A stretch of 15,622 nucleotides of DNA, taken from assembly GCA_964017145.1 (NCBI GenBank), contig CAXHKQ010000125.1, forward strand, positions 1-15,622, in the 5' to 3' direction. The notes under the pieces were generated by a model. The model was not told the origin of the DNA and did not search any database. It worked only from the letters and a program-made list of their open reading frames with translations. The translations under genes were made by a program, and so were the position numbers. Source of the stretch: Agrocybe praecox. Its lineage: Eukaryota > Basidiomycota > Agaricomycetes > Agaricales > Agrocybaceae. Shown here in pieces: positions 1-8,058 of the stretch (its first letter is position 1; each line of letters opens with the position of its first letter).

Positions 1-630
1 ACGAAAATTCGCTTGGAATTGGTTTTGGGTAATGAGCATGTGCATGGGGAATTAGATTCAGTTCGATGTTCGTCAGTTTAAGCTGCACAAGTGAGTTATG
101 AATTGATTTCCGTTTATTTTTCAAAAGTCTCTAAACACTTTAATAAAACACATATCTGCATTCGAAAGTTAAATTAAATGTTTCAATCAAGAACAGATTA
201 AACTCTGAATCAATTTCCACGATAATTCCGCAACGACCCGATCAGCCAATCATACAAGCGCATGAATAAATGCAAAATGTGCATATTATTTGAAATTGCA
301 CGCACGTGCTCTCGCTCAGGAACCACAATCGAACGGAGGACGAGGTGAATGGTGAATGCTTCAGCAATATCCCCACAGACACAGACGTCGACGAGGGCCA
401 CATGTCGTCGATTTATGCGAAACGGATATGTTGGATGGCACCCAGCACAGGCATGCGCATGGCATATCGAGACTCGTTGTGTCGTGTCGTATAATATACC
501 CATGCACATACACACATATTGCATCGCAGACAAAAGAGCGTTTATTTTTTCTTTGCTTGCACTCGTTTCATTCAACATAAGCACACACAACATACTAAAG
601 AGGTGCGCATGTCGATGGCCGTGTGCAACA
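1..630. other. Non-coding flank, no gene seen
   Basis: AT-rich at the left edge, becoming CA-rich after about position 300. Open frames on both strands overlap each other, are short and have skewed composition (His, Cys, Thr and Arg from CA/TG-rich DNA). None shows a recognisable domain, a signal peptide or conserved residues. I see no RNA gene or transposon end here. Confidence 0.5.
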
Positions 631-705
631 TTATCATCTACATCATCATCAACATCATCACCACCAACACCACCACCATAAGCATCATCGCCATCATCAT
701 GAACA
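631..705. repeat. Interrupted CAT/CAC trinucleotide repeat
   Basis: This tract is built mainly of CAT and CAC triplets with interruptions (AAC, ACA, AAG, GCC). It would read as a His/Ile/Thr-rich low-complexity peptide in any plus-strand frame, so open frames across it are probably composition artefacts. It lies about 130 bp left of the long TG repeat. Confidence 0.75.
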
Positions 706-834
706 TGGCACTACGTTCGATTATGGGTCATGACCTGGATGGGTTTAAATTTAGCCACTTGAATGTTATATGTATCTCTGCGTGTACACAACCACACACA
801 CACACTCTGCTGCTTCACGCAATGTCGCAGTCCG

Positions 835-835
<1 letters not shown>

Positions 836-916
<81 letters not shown>
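836..916. repeat. Long (TG)n microsatellite, about 40 units
   Basis: This is an uninterrupted TG/CA dinucleotide tract of 81 nt (forty TG units plus a T). A shorter CA tract lies just upstream at about 793-805 on the same strand, so a hairpin pairing the CA and TG tracts is possible. Long alternating purine-pyrimidine DNA of this kind is known to adopt Z-form and to vary in length between individuals. Overlapping open frames that read Val-Cys or Thr-His repeats are artefacts of the tract. Confidence 0.95.
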
Positions 917-917
<1 letters not shown>

Positions 918-1728
918 GGGGGCACCATTGACTCACGTGAGTGTGTGTGTGCGTCGAATGTGCGGGATCTGTTTACAAAAGAGAAGGGCCCCCAATCGCG
1001 CATGTGCATGCATACACAACGTGTAGACGACGTGCACATGCGAGAGCTTTGGCAGTGATAATTAATCCGCACTGCATTACATGAGCGAGCAGACTGCGGA
1101 AAAATAATCTTGAGACAATGGACAAATTTGATGATTAAAACAAATATTCACAATTTGGTATATCTTGAGTATGTCAGTCTGCCTTCGGCACATTTATTTT
1201 GTAGTAATATGAATACATTTTCGAAGAGTAATCTGGATATTGATGATATTTGATTAGTTAAAATCGAGTTTTTAGTCTTGTCGCAAGAGCAAAGCAGCCT
1301 ACCACAGTATTCATGTTATTCTGAAGTGTTTGAGTATTTACTAAATGTAATTTAGGTAAAGTATTTTAAATAGTGGCACGAATAAAGTATTGGAACGTAT
1401 TTTAGTTCATTTAGAATAGTCACAAACAAAATTCGAATATTCCCAAAATATTATATTTAAATGGTTTTAAAAGTCAGCATGCGAGAATACATTCAACGAG
1501 TTGGCTGCATATGTAAATGCCGACGTTGTCAATGTTGGCGATGAATACGCAGAACAAACACACACACATACACATTCAATGCAAAGGCGCGCAACTCAGC
1601 AAGCTTCGAGTCATCTGGCAAAACGCGCGCTCGGATTCGCATTTATGTTCGAGGCACCCAAGTGAGACAACGACAACGGAGACAAGATATGATTAAAAGT
1701 TTAAAGTATCGATCGATCAAATAAACAT
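917..1728. other. AT-rich intergenic or intronic DNA, no gene seen
   Basis: About 800 bp of AT-rich sequence follow the TG microsatellite. Stops are frequent in all frames beyond about position 1075. A short CA-rich patch occurs near 1555-1578. I find no RNA gene, transposon terminus or exon-like open frame. Confidence 0.5.
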
Positions 1729-1744
1729 TCAATATCTTGAGATA
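1729..1744. repeat. SINE target-site duplication, left copy
   Basis: These 16 bases (tcaatatcttgagata) recur exactly at 2001-2016, on the other side of the SINE. Duplications of about 7-20 bp are the signature of LINE-machinery integration by target-primed reverse transcription. The core is itself a near-palindrome (atatcttgagatat at the right copy). Confidence 0.88.
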
Positions 1745-1930
1745 AAATAATTTTGTGGCACTACAACCCATTACAGGTCTTGGCCTCCTTTCTATACTCT
1801 TTTTGTATGTGAAGAGTAGCAGGGCTTCATAATCGGTTTCGGGTTTAAGAATGCAATGTGACTAGCATAGCGATCCAAAGAGTAACTCTGGGCAACATTT
1901 AACATCCTTCCTTTGGATCATCGTTGGAAG

Positions 1931-1936
1931 AAAAAA
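1931..1936 (-). terminator. T6 run, potential Pol III terminator inside the SINE
   Basis: Six A residues on the plus strand are TTTTTT on the SINE sense strand, immediately 3' of the tRNA-like head. Runs of four or more T usually terminate RNA polymerase III. Transcription from box A/B would therefore be expected to stop here and leave out the body, unless the run arose after insertion or is read through. Confidence 0.5.
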
Positions 1937-1945
1937 CCCGCACCG

Positions 1946-1999
1946 GGATTCGAACCCAGGACCTTCCGATCGTGAGGCAGGTACTCTACCCCTACGCCA
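1946..1999 (-). promoter_or_regulatory. Internal Pol III promoter (box A and box B) of the SINE
   Basis: Box A lies at 1989-1999 on the minus strand (TGGCGTAGGGG, close to the tRNA consensus TGGCNNAGTGG). Box B lies at 1946-1956 (GGTTCGAATCC, a perfect match to GGTTCGANNCC). Their order and spacing match a type 2 Pol III promoter. Box A has one or two mismatches. Confidence 0.75.
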
Positions 2000-2000
2000 C

Positions 2001-2016
2001 TCAATATCTTGAGATA
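2001..2016. repeat. SINE target-site duplication, right copy
   Basis: This is an exact second copy of the 16 bases at 1729-1744. The tRNA-like head of the SINE abuts it. The lack of divergence between copies suggests the insertion is not very old. Confidence 0.88.
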
Positions 2017-3822
2017 TGGGTCCTTATACTTCAGCAAAAAACATTGTAGCGAATGGAATAAATTATTCGAATATGTTTTCATACCACAATATCACAGAAA
2101 ACAATATAGATCTATCGAAAAATCTCTGCAGATCGATCACAGTCGATTATTTTCATCAATCACACATCACCCAACGCGGAGACTTGTTATGTCCGCGTGT
2201 GTGTCTGGTCTGTTTGCGGCAAGCTCGCGCGCACGCGCATTAACCTCATTGAGTCGATCACGACACGCGCTGGCGCAAACTCGAAACGAAAGTGATTGGA
2301 GTCGACCGATTTGCTGAGTGGATAATTGCGAAACGCGTGCCGCGCAACCTCACACACACACATATGTCGGAAACGGTTTTCGGTCGGTGTGTGTCTGTTA
2401 TAAAAATGCCAAATGCACAGTCAAATGTCGGTCACGTCCGCATTGTGTCGACCAGCAGCAACTTTGCTCGACCCGGATGGATCGCATGACTGACCCTTGG
2501 CGGCTTGGTTGTTACTCATGCAACACATTAATTATTACCTAAACACTCACTCATACGTATTGTAGACCTGTGAACACTCCACATACGAACTTTGGGGAGA
2601 TGGGATTACTGTGATGGATAAGCGCGATCCACAATACACAATATGTTATGTGAAAATCATGTGTTGGAGCTTGGAGCTACACAAAACACAGAGAAAGGTT
2701 GTTGGAAATTCGCACACGAAACACAAATTAGTTATATGTTTGTGCAGTCGATAAAAACCTCCGTCGAGATACTCTGACATTTCCATTCACCAATAAGTAT
2801 GATGATATTATTCAAGGTCTGAGCAATAAACCAATATTCTAGAGTTTCGTCAACGAAGAAATGTAGCCAGTTGAATCGAATGATGAGTGGGATGAGTTAT
2901 TGTTAGTAAAATTGACTAATCTATGTATAGACTATTCAATATGGGGTTCGTATGATTTTTACCTCTACCTAGAGTATGCGTGTAACACACTCTTCGTCTC
3001 ATTACTTATCCTACCAACTGTTTACCTAATCTACCGTCGCAGCTCGCAGCCACACCCACAAAACGCCGCATGCGGTCACAGCGCAGCGCACAACAATACG
3101 CATTTGTCAAATGGTGACGCCAGCCGCAGCAGCAGCAGCCCATGGGTCTGACAAAGCTCCCACTCGGGCGAGGCGTCGTTCCGACCTCAGCCAGATGGTA
3201 ACCAGGCAACTGCATATTTCGCCGATTAGCACTGCTGGTAATGCAAACGCATGCATGCATGCTCTGACCGCGTGCAACAGCTGCGTGAACATGCCGACTA
3301 GCGTGTAATTGATTGCGATACATCATTTCGTTGAGACCTTATCGCCTCTTTACATGCTCAATTAGCCGAAGCTACGGAGAGTTCGTGTCGCAGAATTTAT
3401 GTTTCGAAATCATGAGATAGCGTACTATTTCGGAGAAATGCTTCAATCAAATGTAACATTTCCCTTGAAAGCTCTTCGGCATTCTCTCTCACTGACTTCC
3501 CACTGAAAGCTTGACCTTCTGTCTATATTCAAATTTCCTTCGAATGAACGTACTTGAATATCCGATTCTGTTCGCATTGAATGTCTCGCAATTCGCTCCA
3601 TGCACACTTTCGTTTCTACGTATTCCACGCAATCGTGCCGCGCATAGTTTCACCGACGCGTCGTCTGAACTTGTTCGTACGTTCCTTCGTCGGAGCGCTT
3701 GCGATTGGATTTCGTATTTCTCGCTCGCAACCGGAGCACCGGCACGGGCGCATGTCACGACAAACGTGACCCCCCAGTTGGGAGCATGCGCGTACGCATT
3801 TAATATATTGGATGAGCACTCG
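2017..3822. other. Unassigned DNA with CpG-rich patches
   Basis: Mixed-composition DNA. Patches at about 2180-2290 and 3040-3310 are GC- and CA-rich and contain short CAG runs (3127-3141) and a GCATGCATGCATGC tract near 3249-3262. A TATAAAAA at 2399-2406 is followed 15-25 bp later by a TCA-containing stretch, but nothing else supports a promoter. Open frames reach 120-150 codons on both strands near 3490-3957, overlapping antisense to one another and without recognisable motifs. I do not call a gene. Confidence 0.4.
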
Positions 3823-3842
3823 CGCACGCACGCACGCACGCA
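3823..3842. repeat. (CGCA)5 tetranucleotide repeat
   Basis: Five perfect CGCA units in a locally CpG-rich stretch. Translated plus-strand frames give Arg-Thr-His repeats, which explains the odd composition of overlapping open frames. Confidence 0.85.
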
Positions 3843-4990
3843 TGCCAGGCGTCGCAACGAAGATTTATTTGTGCGATTTTTTTTCGCTGGCGTTCATGAG
3901 AAGAAGTGCGGGTTTATGTTCGAGGTACTCGAGGGATTTCTTTCCGATCTTTGGTAGCATTTGTGGAACTATGTTGAATACAGCTTCACTTTGAATATCA
4001 GCTACGTTCTTCTGAATTCTAACTTTTCATTTCAGTGCAAAAATGACGTTCAGGTGTGCTTCAAGACGATTATTTCTATTATAGAACGGTTCAATTGGTC
4101 TATTACCTCTTTCTCTAGAGATCATATACTTATTATGACTCAACACCTGAATAACGCTTTTAGATCATCAACGACAAGGAGTTGCTGTCAGTCGCAATAA
4201 ATCAATCATCAGCAAAATCTCCGGCGTTAAATCCCTAGTTTATTCTATGCTACACTTCCACATAACGCAACTCAACAACTCTTCGTCGTCGTCGGACGGC
4301 GCACGGACGCGACATGGCTCGGGCGTGATCCGAGATCCAGCGCTCCATTTATTTTATAACCACCACCATGCGATGCGCGGCACTGCTTGCGCTTCGTTCG
4401 TATGGTGTTCAGTTTTTTTTTCGTTGGCTGATTTGTTTTATTTTTCCTCGGCTTCGAGCACACTGATCCGAGCCCAGGCTCGTTCCATTTTATGTGTGCA
4501 GTTCAGGCAGTCAGGCGAGCAGACAGACATTGGCACGCACGCAATATATCACACACAGAAATGCCAACGTCGTCGTCGTTCGAGTTCGCGTGTGTGTTTG
4601 CGTCTGGTGTTATCCCATCGCTATGCGCACATGTAGCACATACAAAGCATTGGTCGCATCGCCTGATTCCCTTCGGACGCCGATGCGACAGAGCGAACGG
4701 ATTCCGCTGCACAATAACACAGAGACTCTGTATGAAAAGAGGACAGGAAAAAAAAACCGCATGCACATAATAATATTCGAGCGTCTGTGCTCTTGTGCTG
4801 TGCGCGCACTCGATTATATTATTATGTACATGCGCGTTTTTCGCACTGACGTCTGCTGCCCTCGCCGCTCGCCGCCACCGTTGTGCGTTCGTTCGTATGT
4901 GAGCTTGCGCTCATGTACTCCGCGCATTGGCGGCCACACAATCGCGCACGCTCGCCAGACAGACTGCGCGCGACTGCGTTTCTGGCATTG
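3843..4990. other. Unassigned DNA, AT-rich then CpG-rich
   Basis: AT-rich to about 4250, then CpG-rich with scattered CGTCGTCGT triplets (near 4283 and 4568). A plus-strand open frame of 197 codons starts at 4494 and ends at 5087, but it is dominated by Arg, Ser, Cys and Ala and is matched by long antisense frames. That is what CpG-rich DNA with few stops gives by chance. The composition would also suit a promoter or 5'UTR region of a nearby gene, which I cannot show. Confidence 0.35.
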
Positions 4991-5016
4991 TCCGTCCGTC
5001 CGTCCGTTCGTTCGTC
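4991..5016. repeat. (TCCG)4(TTCG)2 short tandem repeat
   Basis: Four TCCG units run directly into two TTCG units, inside the CpG-rich stretch of the left flank. The TTCG units look like diverged TCCG units. Confidence 0.8.
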
Positions 5017-5268
5017 TGGCTTGCGGTTTACTCGGTGTGGTGGTGGCCGCGAGCGTGCATTCTGCTGCAGCCAATATGTTCGCGTGAATGGTAGACAGAC
5101 GCGCGTTCGTGCATCGTTCCCACATCCTCTCTTTCGCGCATTGATATTCTACCCTGGCCGTTTTAAATATAAACTATCAATCGTAAAAACGTGCAAACAA
5201 TTTTATTTCATTTGTTCGAATGATATAGATTGGTGCCCGTATTCATGCACATTCATTTGAGTATTTGA
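5017..5268. other. Unassigned DNA, CpG-rich to AT-rich transition
   Basis: The CpG-rich stretch ends near 5150 and AT-rich DNA follows. No gene, RNA or transposon terminus is visible. Confidence 0.4.
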
Positions 5269-5655
5269 ATGTTGTTCTACGGCTGTCCGGTATTGCGTAT
5301 TCTTGTAAATAATCCGTATTTCGTCCTCGGAAAGGATATTACTTGACATGGGAGTGACTTAGAAGAATGTGGATATTCTCAAATTGTTGAGAATGGAATT
5401 ATGCAGAAATACTTTCAGGAACTACGAGTAGCGAAAGTTCAGACCTGGGATTTGGTTAACCAGTCGTTGCTGGGTTCGTTTTATGGTTAAGGTGACCATG
5501 TTATATATCAAACGGAAGATGAGACTTCGATCTTCAACATCCAACTATTTTCCGACCTATTAAGAGTTAGTTGCAAGTACACTGCGTTGTTGAAAATGTC
5601 GAAGTTTGTGCTGAGAAACGATTATTTGCGGGAAGTGAAAAACTGGGTGCGATAT
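5269..5655 (+). pseudogene. Possible decayed coding fragment cut by the retrotransposon
   Basis: Reading from the ATG at 5269 in one frame gives 129 codons up to the insertion point, with only two stops: TGA at 5344-5346 and TAA at 5488-5490. The three blocks (25, 47 and 55 codons) have a balanced, protein-like composition without low complexity, unlike other flank frames. Across the empty site the frame would run three more codons (11531-11539) to a TGA at 11540-11542. I recognise no domain or family. It could be a degraded gene or transposon remnant, or a chance low-stop frame. Confidence 0.15.
5651..5655. repeat. Retrotransposon target-site duplication, left (GATAT)
   Basis: GATAT directly abuts the TGT end of the left LTR and recurs at 11526-11530 against the ACA end of the right LTR. 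A 5-bp duplication is usual for BEL/Pao integrases. The intact pair shows that the two LTRs belong to one insertion and have not been rearranged. Confidence 0.93.
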
Positions 5656-5977
5656 TGTACGATATTAGCAGACTGTATCTTAATAACCTTGCCCTGTAGA
5701 AAAGTAAGCACCCGAACCAATTGCTATCCAATTCTACTCTGATTTTTATTCCACGAAAAAGGGTCAGACCACCGGTGGAACGGCTTCAATATACATAGGC
5801 AAATCTTAATATATAAATGAATACAATATATAAATGAGTTGGCAGTATGACAGCGCCAAAACTGCCCAATGTGACGAGCACAGTAAATCATCTGCGGCGA
5901 ATTATCAGATGCGCATTCAACGGCCAACGTAATTTCAAATTATACAATTCAATCGAACTTAATCATAAACTCCAACA
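5656..5977 (-). repeat. 3' LTR of the BEL/Pao element
   Basis: 322 bp, starting TGTAC and ending CCAACA on the plus strand, identical by eye to 11204-11525. On the element strand it begins TGTTGG and ends GTACA. It carries the polyadenylation signal used by the element's transcripts. A 67-codon minus-strand open frame (5724-5927) recurs identically in the other LTR; it shows no known motif and is probably not translated. Confidence 0.96.
5745..5750 (-). promoter_or_regulatory. AATAAA polyadenylation signal in the 3' LTR
   Basis: On the element strand this reads AATAAA (context GGAATAAAAATC), downstream of the TATA-like boxes in the same LTR. That order matches U3-R-U5. The same hexamer occurs in the 5' LTR at 11293-11298, where it would have to be ignored for full-length transcription. 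Confidence 0.7.
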
Positions 5978-5990
5978 TTCCGCCTCCATC
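5978..5990 (-). other. Polypurine tract (PPT)
   Basis: On the element strand, GATGGAGGCGGAA lies directly upstream of the 3' LTR's TGTTGG. It is purine except for one T and one C, and it is where plus-strand DNA synthesis would be primed after RNase H cleavage. Its position flush against the LTR is diagnostic. Confidence 0.8.
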
Positions 5991-6058
5991 GTCTTAGACG
6001 AAGCAATTATTACATATTGTCAATGATAGGTAACAAACATAGTTTCACGACACTGCGT
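5991..6058 (-). other. Short 3' untranslated segment of the element
   Basis: About 68 bp between the integrase stop codon (TAA, at 6059-6061) and the polypurine tract. There is no room for an extra gene, so this copy has no env-like frame after pol. Confidence 0.8.
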
Positions 6059-7545
6059 TTAAGGGGTTGACTCGCCGCATTTGACCGTCACGACCCGGAT
6101 GATGCCATCTGCACCCGGATGCACAGCATGAATGCGACCCAATCGCCACTTGGTCGCTGGCAGCAGTTCGTCACGCACAATGACGATGTCGCCTATACGA
6201 GATTGACGCTGGTTGTCTTGCCACTTCTCCCGTTGCTGCATGGCATGCACATACTCCGTGCTCCAGCGACGCCAGAACTGCTGTGCCAATCGCTGTATGA
6301 GTTTCCAACGACAGCCGAATGATTGCGGTTCGTTGAGGACGTTTGGCTCAGGAACAGCGATCATCGGCTGGCCAATTAACAAATGGCCTGGTGTCAGCGG
6401 AGCCAAGTCATCCCGATCACGAGTGAGTGCTCCAAGCGGTCGTGAGTTTAACACTGCTTCTGCTTGGGAGAGAAAAGTAGACATTTCCTCAAAGGTTAAC
6501 GTATGCTCACCGACAATTTTGCGCAAGGCCGTCTTTGCCAATTTGACGGCTGCCTCGGCGAGGCCATTAAAGTGTGGGGATCCCGGCGGTGCAAAATGGA
6601 ATTGAGTGCCATCCTTGCTGATCTGTCGTTGCCACTCGGAATCCTTCACACAACCTTGCACGTGACGTCCCAATTCACGCGCCGCGCCAACAAAATTCGT
6701 GCCATTGTCGCAGTATATGTTGCTGCAATGGCCACGGCGCGCCGTGAAGCGTCGGAACGCCGCGATGAACCCGGCTGTCGTCAGCTCGCTGACGAGTTCC
6801 AAATGTGTAGCCTTGCTCGCTAAACAAATGAACACGGCGATCCACGCCTTGTTCGCCTTGTGCCCACGCCCCTTGCTGGTCCTCGTCCAAATCGGCCCAG
6901 CATAATCGATGGCTGTATGTAAAAAAGCCCTCGACGGTGTCACGCTGGCTGCTGGTAGGCTGCCCATGAGCTGATGTTGGGACTGCGGCTTCGTTCGATA
7001 GCATATCATGCAGCTGCGAATGTGTGCTTTGACGGCATTGCGCACACCCATGACCCAGTAACGCTGCTGCAACAAGCCGATTGTTTGCTTGGGCCCATAA
7101 TGCATGACTCTATTATGCGCGTCGGCAATGATGAGTTTCGTGAACGTGCCCCTTCGCGGTAGAATTAGGGGATGTTTTTCATCGTACGTACCGCTGAGGT
7201 TTTGTAATCTACCTCCGACCCTTAGGAGCCCCTTCTCATCCACGAACGCGCCCAATCGGCGCAGTGCCCCTTTCATGATTGCGCCCTCACTGCCCAAATA
7301 AACATCTTGTACTTGCCGAACCCAGAACATCAAGGCACCCTGCAGCTCGTCCGCTTGAAGTTCGATCGCCGCCGTCTTCTCGCGCTGAAACACCCGTCGA
7401 CAATACGCCGTCACCACCAAGAGTCGATCTAGCGAAGAGTATCGCTCAACTAGATCCCACACCACTCGCACCGCCGCCGTACAGCTCCGCACTTTCTCCT
7501 CCAGCAACCCCGGTTCAACCCGCGCGCCGCCCCGCTCTGCTTGTC
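6059..7545 (-). pseudogene. pol: pol fragment: BEL/Pao integrase and C-terminal domain
   Basis: Integrase inserts the element cDNA into host DNA in the nucleus. Numbered in the open frame that begins at 7576, the zinc-binding HHCC module uses H154, H159, C189 and C192. The catalytic triad is D224 (IDYAGP), D290 (YCDNGTNF) and E341 (GLAEAAVK), with 65 and 50 residues between them, normal for retroelement integrases. The C-terminal domain (about 420-500) has the RWKLIQRLAQQFWRRW and WRLGRI motifs typical of BEL/Pao pol ends. GLAEAAVK has alanine where a tryptophan is usual in the relatives I remember. The frame has no start of its own: upstream of about 7545 it is the out-of-frame shadow of RNase H, and it should be joined to that reading frame. 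No internal stop occurs. It ends 82 bp from the 3' LTR. Confidence 0.9.
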
Positions 7546-8058
7546 TTGTCGCAGCCAAAGTGGTCCGTTCCACCACAGTGGATGCGTCGCCAACGCTGCC
7601 GGCAGTATTCCACGCGACGCCACATCAGCCGGATTATCCGTCCCCGGAACGTGTCGCCAATCGCTGATGTGACCAGATGATTGAATGAGACTCACCCGAT
7701 TGGCCACAAATGTCGGCCATCGATTGGCATGTCCCTGGAGCCACGCCAGCACCACTGCAGAATCCGTCCACGCCGTCACTCGGCTTGGTTGTAGTTGAAG
7801 CGCCCGTTGCGCCGCCCCCAATAGCCGACACAGTAGTACAGCGCCGTTCAACTCCAGTCGCGGTACCGATATTTGCCTTATCGGGGCGACCTTCGTTTTC
7901 GCTGCCAACAAGACGACGCGGACTTCGCCGTTGCCCCGACGAATGCGCACATAAACACACGCCGCGTATGCGTCCTTGGACGCATCGGAGAACCCATGCA
8001 GCTCATGCTGGTCTCCTGGCTGCAATCCCATCCACCGATCGATTTGAATTCGTGCCAC
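7450..8058 (-). pseudogene. pol: pol fragment: RNase H and linker, frame-shifted on both sides
   Basis: RNase H degrades the RNA strand during reverse transcription. Numbering from the valine codon at 8058, likely catalytic acids are D25 (GFSDAS), E69 (PRLELNGA), D99 (TDSAVV) and D141 (HVPGTDNPADVASRG). These motifs are strongly typical of BEL/Pao pol. The segment is genuine from about residue 1 to about 175. The remaining residues to 7450 are an out-of-frame tail after the break near 7520-7545, where the reading frame passes to the integrase frame. A C4/G4 run at 7530-7533 is a natural slip site. Upstream the frame is closed by a TGA, so nothing would start here. It can only have been made as part of Gag-Pol before the break. 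Confidence 0.88.

Larger units (their letters stand above)
1745..2000 (-). mobile_element. tRNA-derived SINE, full-length insertion
   Basis: A 256-bp minus-strand element bounded by 16-bp direct repeats. Its 5' end, at the high coordinates, is a tRNA-like head with a box A-like TGGCGTAGGGG and a canonical box B GGTTCGAATCC, about 33 nt apart. The cloverleaf is imperfect in the anticodon arm, so this is a tRNA relic and not a functional tRNA gene. A T6 run follows the head directly (1931-1936 on the plus strand). The unrelated body runs left to a tail containing GGAGGCCAAGACC. From memory that resembles the 3' ends of some mosquito SINEs and LINEs, but I could not search for it. The element would be mobilised by a partner LINE recognising this tail. 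Boundaries may move by 1-3 bp because the repeat and the element edge are ambiguous. Confidence 0.82.

Noticed and set aside
519..1058. Plus-strand open frame of 179 codons
   Set aside because: Mostly translated CAT/CAC and (TG)n repeats; a composition artefact.
1937..2000. Functional tRNA gene on the minus strand
   Set aside because: Boxes A and B are present, but the anticodon stem has mismatches and the unit is bounded by SINE target-site duplications together with an unrelated body, so it is a SINE head.
2399..2430. TATAAAAA with a downstream TCA as a core promoter
   Set aside because: Single motif at loose spacing in AT-containing DNA, with no credible transcript or ORF attached.
3511..3957. 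Plus-strand open frame of 148 codons
   Set aside because: Includes the translated (CGCA)5 repeat and overlaps a 122-codon antisense frame; no family recognised.
4494..5087. Plus-strand open frame of 197 codons
   Set aside because: Biased Arg/Ser/Cys/Ala composition, CpG-rich DNA with few stops, long overlapping antisense frames, and no domain recognised.
5724..5927. 67-codon protein encoded in both LTRs
   Set aside because: It appears twice only because the LTRs are identical; no motif and within U3/R regulatory sequence.
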